This document shows, piece after piece, positions 55,847 through 63,879 of a DNA stretch of 64,000 nt. This DNA comes from Aneurinibacillus tyrosinisolvens (GTDB taxonomy: Bacteria; Bacillota; Bacilli; Aneurinibacillales; Aneurinibacillaceae): NCBI RefSeq assembly GCF_001015055.1, contig NZ_BBWZ01000004.1, positions 1-64,000 of the forward strand. Direction: 5' to 3'. Under the pieces are notes generated by a model, which ran no database searches, had not been told where the DNA came from, and saw nothing but the letters and a program-made list of their open reading frames with translations. A program made the translations under genes and the position numbers. The stretch's first letter is position 1. Each line of letters begins with the position of its first letter.

Positions 55847-56592
55847 TCAGAACGATAAAGCAGCGATGCCGATGTATTCTTTAAGGGCTGTACTCACATT
55901 GGAGAGAGCATTGGCAGACGGGACAAGCTTATTAGCGTAAAGAGTTATGGGACGGCTGCTTTTATAATCTGTTGGATAGGGAGTCACCGTAACTCCAACA
56001 CCAGAAAAATTACGCACCGAGCGTTCCATATGAAAGGCGGAAGTAACAAGAATCGGCTGCTTGAAATGGTGCCTGCTCAGCATTTCCTTAACATATTTGG
56101 CGTTTTCCTCGGTATTCCGGCTTTTGTCTTCCACAATAATTTTGTTTTTGGGAACTCCTAATTCAATTAATTGTCTTCTGGCAATGGATGCTTCATTGCT
56201 GGAATCGCTAAAAACCTGCCCGCCGGACAAAATGATGGGCAGGTTTGTTTTATTGTAGAGTCTGACGACCGTCAGCAGGCGATTGGCAGCCGAACCTGAC
56301 AGCTGACCTGCTCCATTAACGTCCGGTGTCCCGGATGTCGCTCCCCCGCCAAGCATAACGAGCACATCTCCCTGTATTTGTGTGGGAGGATGATAACGGT
56401 CTTCCAATGATTTAATTGCTACATCGCCTATGTAAGGAGTGGAAACGATATAAAAGCATACAGCAAGAAGGAGGGGGAAGAAGGGGGGCTTTTTGTTTTT
56501 CGATACTGCTGCCAGCTTAAAAGGAGCAGGAGAATAATAAAAATCCCAGGAGGGAGAAAAAAGCTGTATGCGGCTTTAATGACATAAATCAA
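55847..56592 (-). pseudogene. YdcF/DUF218 family membrane protein with N-terminal frameshift
   Basis: The DUF218 domain (VLVMLGGGATSGTPDVNG, PIILSGGQVFSDSS, NTEENAKYVKEML, TSAFHMERSV) reads cleanly in one frame. Upstream in that frame the second helix continues (LLLAVCFYIVSTPYIGDVAI). The start and first helix (IKAAYSFFLPPGIFIILLLL) are in another frame, beginning at a TTG at 56592, six bases after GAGGTG. One base appears missing near 56505-56520. Family proteins normally have exactly this two-helix start, so the break is convincing. Enzymatic role uncertain, possibly cell-envelope related. Confidence 0.8.
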
Positions 56593-56646
56593 TCTGTTCA
56601 CCTCTATGGGCTATTATAGCATTATAGTACGATTTTTAATTGGTAA

Positions 56647-56683
56647 TAACAATAGTCCGATTTGGAGATCGGATTATTGTTTG
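56647..56683. repeat. Inverted repeat upstream of ydcF
   Basis: AACAATAGTCCGAT and ATCGGATTATTGTT around a short loop. Neither strand has a clear T tract. It may be a terminator remnant or an operator. Confidence 0.4.
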
Positions 56684-56716
56684 TGATTCATTCATTTGTA
56701 AAATTGTACTAAATTC

Positions 56717-56827
56717 TTAGTGAATTATATACGCTTCTTCAGGCGTGTCAATAGAAGCGGACTTTGCATAATACTTCCCATTCGTTGCGACAGCCAAAAT
56801 AATAGTTAACATTCCAATTAGACCCAT
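56717..56827 (-). CDS. Doubtful short membrane peptide
   Basis: A 36-residue frame (MGLIGMLTIILAVATNGKYY, then a polar tail) without a visible ribosome binding site. It fills the gap between ydcF and the enhancer repeats. Listed only because nothing else explains the stretch. Confidence 0.2.
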   Translation of the reverse strand: MGLIGMLTIILAVATNGKYYAKSASIDTPEEAYIIH

Positions 56828-56870
56828 AATATAAAAACAGGCTTTTCTGTCATAAAATCTAACAATGTTG

Positions 56871-56986
56871 TTTCAAAAATGAAAGATACGTTTCAAAAAT
56901 GAAATAAATGGTATGGAACTTGTCATTTCAATGCTTTTTTAAAAATTTCCTAAAACGAAAGGTGCTATTTTGTTTCAAAAGTGAAA
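56871..56986 (+). promoter_or_regulatory. Three enhancer-like inverted repeats upstream of a sigma-54-type promoter
   Basis: TTTCAAAAATGAAA occurs at 56871-56884 and 56891-56904, and TTTCAAAAGTGAAA at 56973-56986. Copies one and two are 20 bases apart, about two helical turns. All lie upstream of the -24/-12 promoter at 57036, the usual place for binding sites of an enhancer-binding protein. The regulator gene at 61797 is the natural candidate. Confidence 0.75.
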
Positions 56987-57035
56987 GATCATGTTCGTTT
57001 TTCCTGGTTTGACTATTTAAAATTGCATATAATTT

Positions 57036-57052
57036 TGGCATTATTCTTGCTT
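57036..57052 (+). promoter_or_regulatory. Sigma-54 (-24/-12) promoter of the pxp cluster
   Basis: TGGCAT-TATTC-TTGCT matches TGGCAC-N5-TTGCA, with GG at 57037-57038 and GC at 57049-57050 exactly twelve bases apart. It lies about 50 bases before the first gene. Confidence 0.8.
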
Positions 57053-57100
57053 TATTATGTTTATGCGTATATTTCTTAAGGTTAGGTGAGGTGAATAAAG

Positions 57101-57973
57101 TTGGCTACACGTTATGAGTATGGTGGCGACGAGTTTGTTTTTGTTGAATTGGCTGAGACTATGAATTCGGAAGCAAATTTCCGAGGGGTAGCGATTACTC
57201 AGGAGTTAAAAGAAAAAAAGGTGGAGGGGATTCTAGATATTTGTCCTTCCAACGCCTCGTATATGGTTCGGGTAGACCCAGAAATTCTACATCCAAATGA
57301 ATTAATAGAAATTTTAAAGCAGATTGAATCTGCTATTTCATTAGAAATGGAAATCGTTTCACGCGCGGTAGATGTTCCGATACTTTTTGAAGATCCCTGG
57401 ACACATGATGCGCTTATGAAATCACGTGATCGCCATCAAGATCCGCAATCTACAGACATTGAATACGCGGCTAGAGTGAATGGATATGAGTCTAAAGAGA
57501 AGTTTATTCAAGATCTGACAAACTATCCGTTCCTGGTCTCCATGATTGGCTTTGTTCCAGGTCTGCCATTCTGTTTTCAAATGGTCAACCGTGAACAACA
57601 AATTGAAGTTCCTAAGTATGTTCGTCCCCGGACGTATACACCTGAACGTGCTTTTGGTTTTGGTGGAGCATTTGCTTGTATTTATCCGGTTCAGGGAGCT
57701 GGCGGGTATCAATTATTTGGTATTGCCGCTGCACCTGTTTTTGACCGTGATCAAAAATTAGCTGATTTCAAAGACTCTATGGTTTTCCCGCGCCAGGGCG
57801 ATATTTTTCGTTATCGTTCAATTAACAGGGATGAGTATGAACAAATTCGAAGGGAAGTAGAAGAAGGCACCTTTCGATATAAAATTACGGATATCACTTA
57901 TACCCCGCAAGAGGTTATGGAAAATCCAAAGAAGTTCTCTGAGCAAGTATTAGGGAGGTTGTACCGTGATTAA
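57101..57973 (+). CDS. pxpB: 5-oxoprolinase subunit B-like protein (PxpB/KipI family)
   Basis: A 290-residue protein of the allophanate hydrolase subunit 1/KipI family. Signatures are GGDEFVFVEL at the start, SMIGFVPGLPFCFQM near residue 148 and GAGGYQLFGIAAAPVF near residue 205. It is longer than E. coli PxpB (about 218), with an extra C-terminal 50 residues. PxpB and PxpC together act with PxpA on 5-oxoproline or related cyclic amides. Start TTG at 57101 after GAGGTGAATAAAG. It overlaps pxpC by eight bases. Confidence 0.85.
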   Translation: MATRYEYGGDEFVFVELAETMNSEANFRGVAITQELKEKKVEGILDICPSNASYMVRVDPEILHPNELIEILKQIESAISLEMEIVSRAVDVPILFEDPWTHDALMKSRDRHQDPQSTDIEYAARVNGYESKEKFIQDLTNYPFLVSMIGFVPGLPFCFQMVNREQQIEVPKYVRPRTYTPERAFGFGGAFACIYPVQGAGGYQLFGIAAAPVFDRDQKLADFKDSMVFPRQGDIFRYRSINRDEYEQIRREVEEGTFRYKITDITYTPQEVMENPKKFSEQVLGRLYRD

Positions 57974-58943
57974 AGTGCTAAAGCCTGGGCTTCAGACGAC
58001 AGTTCAAGACAACGGCCGGATTGGTTATTATGAAATCGGAATGCCTCCATCCGGAGCAATGGATCAATATTCCTTTACTGTTGCCAATATGCTGGTTGGC
58101 AATAAAAGAAATGCCGCCGTTCTAGAAATCACATACATGGGCCCTGAGTTAGAATTCCAACAGGATACGGTAATTTCTATAACCGGAGGGGAAATTCCTC
58201 CCAAAGTCAACGGAGTGCCGGTTCCATTATGGAGTACATTGGAAGTCAACGCTGGCGATGTACTTTCGTTTGATTTTGTGAAATCCGGTGCCCGGGTTTA
58301 CCTTGCTGTTAAGGGCGGAATCGATGTCCCATTAATTCAGAATTCTCGCTCGACCTACACGCTTTGCGGAGTTGGCGGTTATGAGGGCAGACCGCTTAAA
58401 GAGGGCGATGTGCTCCAAAGTGGCAGCGATTCAGAAGCAAGCGTTTCAACAAATACTACCGTTCCTGATTCATATATTCCAAAGTACAGTAAAAATCATG
58501 AAATTCGTGTGGTTATGGGGCTTTGCAGCTATCGTCTAATGGAAGAGAGTAAGGAGCGTTTCCATAGTATAGAGTGGACTGTAACTCCGGAGGCCAACCG
58601 TGTAGGTTATCGTTTTAAAGGGGAGCGCCTTCAGTTTGTTCCGCGTGAGCAGCCTTTCGGTGCAGGAAGTAATCCTTCTAACGTTGTCGATCTCGGATAT
58701 CCTATTGGTTCTATCCAGGTTCCTGACGGAATCGAACCGATCGCTTTATTAAATGATGCTGTGACCGGTGGCGGATATGCGACTATTGCTACGATTATTA
58801 GCACGGATTTAAGCCGTATGGCTCAGGTTAAAACAAATGATAAAGTTCATTTCGTATCAGTTACTGTAGATGAAGCAATCCAAGAACGCCGAGAATTAAA
58901 AGGAAAATTACTAGAAATCGAAAATATCATCAAGAAAGCTTAA
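57966..58943 (+). CDS. pxpC: 5-oxoprolinase subunit C-like protein (PxpC/KipA family)
   Basis: A 325-residue protein of the allophanate hydrolase subunit 2/biotin-dependent carboxyltransferase-like family: KPGLQTTVQDNGRIGYYEIG, PPSGAMDQYSFTVANMLVGN and the C-terminal GGGYATIATIISTDLSRMAQ. Normal length. Start GTG at 57966 after GGGAGG, inside the pxpB end, so translation is coupled. It is the partner of pxpB. Confidence 0.88.
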   Translation: MIKVLKPGLQTTVQDNGRIGYYEIGMPPSGAMDQYSFTVANMLVGNKRNAAVLEITYMGPELEFQQDTVISITGGEIPPKVNGVPVPLWSTLEVNAGDVLSFDFVKSGARVYLAVKGGIDVPLIQNSRSTYTLCGVGGYEGRPLKEGDVLQSGSDSEASVSTNTTVPDSYIPKYSKNHEIRVVMGLCSYRLMEESKERFHSIEWTVTPEANRVGYRFKGERLQFVPREQPFGAGSNPSNVVDLGYPIGSIQVPDGIEPIALLNDAVTGGGYATIATIISTDLSRMAQVKTNDKVHFVSVTVDEAIQERRELKGKLLEIENIIKKA

Positions 58944-58957
58944 AGGAGAGAGCATAG

Positions 58958-59206
58958 ATGGCAAATCAAATCACGATCGTGTCCCCTATTCCTGGAGTTT
59001 TTTACAATAAACCAGCCCCAGATCAGCCTGAATTCGTGAACATAGGCCAGGAAGTAAAGGCTAATGATGTTATTGGTTTAATCGAGGTTATGAAAAACTT
59101 TTATGAAATTAAGGCGGAGCAAGACGGGGTCGTAGAACGTATTGTTGTAGACAATGAAGACATTGTTGATGCGGGCCAAGAGATTGCTGTGCTTACTGTA
59201 AAATAA
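58958..59206 (+). CDS. Biotin carboxyl carrier-like protein
   Basis: An 82-residue single biotinyl domain. The biotin-accepting lysine is in IEVMKNFYEI near residue 46, a variant of the usual EAMKM. It lacks the long N-terminal arm of AccB, fitting a dedicated small carrier for the neighbouring carboxylase rather than fatty acid synthesis. AAAGGAGAG precedes the ATG. Confidence 0.9.
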   Translation: MANQITIVSPIPGVFYNKPAPDQPEFVNIGQEVKANDVIGLIEVMKNFYEIKAEQDGVVERIVVDNEDIVDAGQEIAVLTVK

Positions 59207-59227
59207 ACAACCTGTGGAGGTGCTTCT

Positions 59228-60575
59228 ATGAGCTATTTTAAAAAGATCCTTATTGCTAACCGTGGGGAAATCGCCCGCCGTGTCATTCGTACCTGCAAAC
59301 GTTTTAGGCATTCAAACCGTAGCGGTTTACTCTGAAGCGGATGCTATGGCACTATTCGTGGAAGAAGCAGACGAAGCAGTATGCCTTGGCCCGGCGCAGG
59401 CTAAGAAAAGCTATCTTGATATCGAAAAAGTAATCGAGGCAGCTAAACAAACCGGAGTTGACGGCGTCCATCCAGGTTACGGATTCCTGTCCGAGAATGC
59501 CGATTTTGCTCTCCGTTTAGAACAAGAAGGAATTACGTTCATTGGACCTGATGCGAAAATAATCGAATTAATGGGCAGTAAAATTCAATCCCGCCAGCAA
59601 ATGAAAAGAGCGGGTGTTCCTGTTGTACCTGGATGGGATGGTTCTTTAGAGTCTGTGGAAGAAGCGCTGGAGCTTGCTGAACAAATTGGCTACCCGCTTA
59701 TGCTCAAAGCAAGTGCAGGCGGTGGTGGAATCGGGATGGCATTCATTCAAAATCCTGAGGAGCTTAGAAAGGCATACGCAACAACCAGGCAGCGTGCCGA
59801 GTCTGCGTTCGGTGACGGAACGTTGTTCCTGGAAAAATTTATTAACAATCCAAGACACATTGAAGTCCAGGTAGCGGGTGACCATGAGGGAAATGTCATT
59901 CATTTGTTTGAACGTGAGTGCTCCGTCCAACGTCGCAACCAAAAGGTAGTAGAAGAGAGCCCCTCTCCTTTCCTGGATGAAGAAACCAGTCAAGAGCTGT
60001 TGGAGACGGCTGTTCGCGGGGTAAAACAGATTGGCTATACTACAGTAGGAACCATGGAGTTTATTTTCGATGATCAGAAGAATTTTTATTTCCTCGAAAT
60101 GAATACCCGCCTCCAGGTTGAACACCCTGTAACAGAAGAAATTACGGGTATTGATCTAGTGGAACTACAACTGCGGCTGGCTGCAAAACAACCACTCCCG
60201 TTGAAACAAGAAGATGTGAAGAGAACAGGACATTCTATAGAATGCCGTCTTTATGCGGAAGATCCGAAAACCTTTTTTCCTTCCCCGGGAACGGTAACAC
60301 GCCTAGTTCTTCCGGAAGAAGCGAGGCTGGATTTTGGGATTAAAGAAGGCAATAATGTTACCCCTTTCTATGACCCTATGATCGGAAAAATTATTGTTCA
60401 CGCGGATACACGTGAAGAAGCGATTGAAAAGATGGATAAGGCACTGGAAAAGATTCAGGTAGAAGGAATAACAACGAACAAAACGCTGCTTCAGATGATC
60501 GTGCAAAATAGCGATTTCCAATATGGTGAATATACGACAAAATTCCTTGATAAACTTCTCTTAGTCAATACTTAA
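59228..60575 (+). pseudogene. accC: Biotin carboxylase (AccC-like) with apparent single-base insertion near the start
   Basis: The gene begins MSYFKKILIANRGEIARRVI at 59228 after GGAGGTG, then the frame breaks at codon 25-26 in a TTTT run (59302-59305). With three T the sequence reads CKRLGIQTVAVYSEAD and continues to 60575. The remainder is complete: the ATP-grasp glycine loop KASAGGGGIGMAF, HIEVQVAGDHEGN, RECSVQRRNQKVVEESPSP and EMNTRLQVEHPVTE. Joined length about 448, normal. It would carboxylate the adjacent carrier protein. A homopolymer error is possible. Confidence 0.88.
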
Positions 60576-60615
60576 TTCAAAAGAGATACAAGTATAATTT
60601 ATAGGAGGAATAGAC

Positions 60616-60801
60616 ATGCCTGTAGTAAGAATTGAGATGATTGAGGGCAGAAGCGATGAAATGAAGCTTTCATTAATCCGAGAGGTAACGGATGCGGTGA
60701 CCCATTCCCTTAACATTGATAAAGAGGAAGTAGACATCCTCATTACAGAAGTGAAGAAGAAAGAGTGGGCAAAGGGCGGAGTGCTCTGGCCATGGAAATG
60801 A
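60616..60801 (+). CDS. 4-oxalocrotonate tautomerase family protein
   Basis: A 61-residue protein with the catalytic Pro exposed after Met removal (PVVRIEMIEGRSDEMKLSLI) and the DKEEVDILITEVKKKEWAKGG core. Family members catalyse keto-enol tautomerisation with Pro1. Its place inside the pxp gene string suggests that the pathway handles an unsaturated or keto acid. GGAGGAATAGAC precedes the ATG. Confidence 0.88.
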   Translation: MPVVRIEMIEGRSDEMKLSLIREVTDAVTHSLNIDKEEVDILITEVKKKEWAKGGVLWPWK

Positions 60802-60851
60802 ATTTTGTAGACGCTTCTATGCCAAATCTAAACTGAAAGGAAGAGGGTAAG

Positions 60852-61628
60852 ATGCCAAAGGTAGATTTGAATTGTGATATGGGAGAAAGCTTTGGTTTAT
60901 ACAAATTAGGTAATGATGAAGAAATGATGCAATATATTACATCGGCCAATATCGCCTGCGGTTACCACGGCGGTGATCCCCATGTTATGCGGAAAACAAT
61001 AGAATTGGCTAAGGAATACGGGGTAGCTATTGGAGCTCATCCAGGTTTTCCTGATTTATTAGGTTTTGGACGTAGACATATGAGTTCTACTACTTCCGAG
61101 ATAAAAGATTATGTCACATATCAAATGGGAGCCCTGCGAGAGTTCGCTTCCGCTTTTGGTATGAAGCTTCAGCATTGCAAACCCCATGGTGCTCTTTATA
61201 TGCTGGCAATGGAAGATGAAAAAGTGGCCAGGGTAATCTTGGAGGCGATTGCCGAAACAGGGTCAGATACGATTGTATATGCAATGAATCATTCAGCTGT
61301 TGTAGAAGCGGGCGAAAAAATGGGGATCCGAGTAGCCAAAGAAGTATATTCTGACCGCGAACATACGGCTACCGGCTCCATTGTCCTTACAAGAAAAGGT
61401 TCAACGATTCAAGATTACCATAAGGTGGCAGAACGGGTCGTTCGTATGGTAAAGGAAGGTAAAGTAATGGCAAATACGGGTGAGGATGTATCACTTAAAG
61501 CAGAAACGGTATGTATTCATGGGGATACACCTGGAGCTCCTCTTTTAGCAAAAGCCATAGTGAAAGCCCTAACAGCAGAAAATATTGAAATTGCTCCAAT
61601 CCATGATGTTTTAAATACACGTGTATAA
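60852..61628 (+). CDS. pxpA: 5-oxoprolinase subunit A-like protein (PxpA/LamB-YcsF family)
   Basis: A 258-residue LamB/YcsF protein. Signatures are VDLNCDMGESFG at the start, ANIACGYHGGDP near residue 36, GAHPGFPDLLGFGRR and CKPHGALYML. It is of normal length and provides the ring-opening part of the PxpABC complex. Together with a carboxylase, the true substrate could be a cyclic amide other than 5-oxoproline. AAAGGAAGAGGG precedes the ATG. Confidence 0.9.
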   Translation: MPKVDLNCDMGESFGLYKLGNDEEMMQYITSANIACGYHGGDPHVMRKTIELAKEYGVAIGAHPGFPDLLGFGRRHMSSTTSEIKDYVTYQMGALREFASAFGMKLQHCKPHGALYMLAMEDEKVARVILEAIAETGSDTIVYAMNHSAVVEAGEKMGIRVAKEVYSDREHTATGSIVLTRKGSTIQDYHKVAERVVRMVKEGKVMANTGEDVSLKAETVCIHGDTPGAPLLAKAIVKALTAENIEIAPIHDVLNTRV

Positions 61629-61652
61629 AACAAGGAATTAAACCTGTTTACG

Positions 61653-61692
61653 CAGCCTGAGTCTGGAATTCTAAGAGACTCAGGCTGTTTAA
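61653..61692 (+). terminator. Terminator of the pxp cluster
   Basis: CAGCCTGAGTCT pairs with AGACTCAGGCTG; GTTT follows. It sets the regulator gene apart as its own unit. Confidence 0.82.
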
Positions 61693-61796
61693 CTTTGTGT
61701 GAAAACGGTCCTGGCTAAAATTAGATCGTTGATTCTTAAAAAAGTTTGTTAAAATATAGAATAGTCTAATAACAAATGGGAGAAGGGGGTGATATT

Positions 61797-63869
61797 GTGT
61801 TTATCTGGAGACAGATTCTACAACCAGTTCCTGTTACAGTGCCAATTCAGGCTACTGTCCAGGAGGTTTTACATACAATAACGAAAAACAAAATGGAACT
61901 GGCACTCATCGTAGAAGATGACAGGGTAGTAGGATATGTAGATCAGCCCTTACTTCTGAAGCAGATTCAAATGTCCTGTAATTTAGAACAGCCTGTTCAA
62001 TATCAACAAGATATATTAAAGGTACCCTTGGAACACGAGATAGAATTCTATCATAATATTTCTGTTTATATAGGAGTTAACGAGCATGATGAGCTTGCTG
62101 GATATTGTACTATCCAAAACGCACGGCAGCGAATCCATGAACTCCGTCTTACACATTTAAATCAACTTTCTGCAGGAGCAGGAATCGGGATTATTACCAC
62201 AAACTCATCGCTGGGGATTACCTTTGTTAATGAAATGGCGGAGAAAATTTTAGGTTTATCATCTTCTTTTTTGTTAAATCGTAATTATAGTTCCCTCATA
62301 GAGATTCAAGGTAATCTAAATGATGCTTTAGCAGGAAAGTCCTTGGTTAGTATAAATAGTTACCTTAATTTTAAACATATGATTGGAAACTTCACTCCTT
62401 CCATTGTCGATGGGCAGGTTACAGGATTGGTTCATATTTTTTTCCTGCGGGAACAGTGGGAAGAGGCTGTTAGGGAGTTAGAATTTGTGCGTCACCTCAA
62501 TGAGGATTTGCAAGCGATACACTCGTCTTCTCAAGAACAAATCATGGTCGTTAACCCGCAAGGAATCATTATACGCCTCACTGGTACGTTCTTGAAAGAT
62601 TATTGGCGGGCAGAAAATTCCGGTGAAGTCATTGGGCAGAATGTTTATGATTTGGAAAAGCAAGGTTTCTTTCAACCGAATATTGTAGAACTTTGCTTAA
62701 AAAAAGGAACCAAGCTGACAAGCATACAAGAAAGTAAAAACGGTAAACGTATATGGTCTGTTGCTACTCCTGTCTTTTATGAAGGACAAATCGTTAAGAT
62801 TATTATCATTTCAAGGGATATTACCGAGGTAAACCAATTAAAGGAAAAATTAATGAAGGTTCAGAAAGAATCAGAGGTGTATAAACAAGAACTAGAGGAA
62901 TTGAAAAGCTATACGATTAGAAAAAGTAATCTGGTATATCAATCTCAAGTGATGGAACGTGTAGTAGATGAGATTCGAATGGTTGCTGATGTTGATTCAA
63001 CTGTACTTATTCATGGGGAATCCGGGGTAGGGAAGGAAGTTGTCGCTCTCGCTATACATGAGTGGAGCAAACGGTATTCACATCGATTTGTTCGAGTAAA
63101 TTGCGGAGCAATTCCTGAGCAACTGATTGAAAGCGAATTGTTTGGTTATGAAAAAGGCGCTTTTACAGGGGCAGATTCTAAGGGGAAGCCTGGTTATTTT
63201 GAACTGGCTAATCAGGGGTCTATCTTTTTAGATGAAGTATCAGAACTGCCATTAAATATGCAGGTGAAATTATTGAGGATTCTTCAGGAACGGGAACTAA
63301 CAAGGGTTGGAGGCACGAAGACGATTTCTTTAGATGTACGCATTATTGCAGCGACCAACCGGAACTTATGGGAATTAGTACAAGCAGGGAGATTTAGAGA
63401 AGACTTATATTACCGTTTGCATGTTATTCCCATTCTAGTTCCCCCTTTGCGAAAGCGGAAAGAAGATATTATGCCGTTATCTTTATATTTCCTGCAGCAT
63501 TTTAATCATATTTATCATAAAGAAAAGTACTTATCCCAGGAAGCATTAGAAGTATTGGATAACCATCCATGGCAAGGGAATGTTCGAGAACTGCAAAATG
63601 TAATTGAACGGCTGATAGTTACTTCCCGGGAGGATTTTATTAATCGTGATGATGTTCTTTCCGTACTCTATGCTAATCAAAAAGGAAATAAAGATAAAGA
63701 ATCTGTTGTGACATTGGAGCTAATGCCTTTAAAACAAGCTATAGCAGAGGTAGAAACGCAGTTAATCACTTTAGGATTGCAAAAGTATGGTACTGCAGCT
63801 AAGGTGTCAGAAATTCTAGGCGTAAGTCCAGCGACCCTCAGCCGCCGGATAAAAAAATTACTGAAATAA
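61797..63869 (+). CDS. Sigma-54-dependent enhancer-binding regulator
   Basis: A 690-residue activator. The N-terminal part has CBS-like features (PIQATVQEVLHTITKNKMEL, IVEDDRVVGYVDQP) and then two PAS-like regions (about residues 130-240 and 255-360). The AAA+ domain has Walker A HGESGVGKE, the sigma-54 contact loop YEKGAFTGAD and Walker B GSIFLDEVSELP. A Fis-type helix-turn-helix (AAKVSEILGVSPATLSRR) ends the protein. Start GTG at 61797 after AGAAGGGGGTG. It should bind the TTTCA repeats and activate the pxp promoter, and perhaps the downstream paralogue. Confidence 0.9.
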   Translation: MFIWRQILQPVPVTVPIQATVQEVLHTITKNKMELALIVEDDRVVGYVDQPLLLKQIQMSCNLEQPVQYQQDILKVPLEHEIEFYHNISVYIGVNEHDELAGYCTIQNARQRIHELRLTHLNQLSAGAGIGIITTNSSLGITFVNEMAEKILGLSSSFLLNRNYSSLIEIQGNLNDALAGKSLVSINSYLNFKHMIGNFTPSIVDGQVTGLVHIFFLREQWEEAVRELEFVRHLNEDLQAIHSSSQEQIMVVNPQGIIIRLTGTFLKDYWRAENSGEVIGQNVYDLEKQGFFQPNIVELCLKKGTKLTSIQESKNGKRIWSVATPVFYEGQIVKIIIISRDITEVNQLKEKLMKVQKESEVYKQELEELKSYTIRKSNLVYQSQVMERVVDEIRMVADVDSTVLIHGESGVGKEVVALAIHEWSKRYSHRFVRVNCGAIPEQLIESELFGYEKGAFTGADSKGKPGYFELANQGSIFLDEVSELPLNMQVKLLRILQERELTRVGGTKTISLDVRIIAATNRNLWELVQAGRFREDLYYRLHVIPILVPPLRKRKEDIMPLSLYFLQHFNHIYHKEKYLSQEALEVLDNHPWQGNVRELQNVIERLIVTSREDFINRDDVLSVLYANQKGNKDKESVVTLELMPLKQAIAEVETQLITLGLQKYGTAAKVSEILGVSPATLSRRIKKLLK

Positions 63870-63879
63870 AGGGGGTGCA

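Noticed and set aside
56871..56986. Three short repeats as a possible CRISPR array
   Set aside because: The units are 14-base inverted repeats with unequal spacing (20 and 82 bases) and no cas genes; their position before a -24/-12 promoter explains them better.
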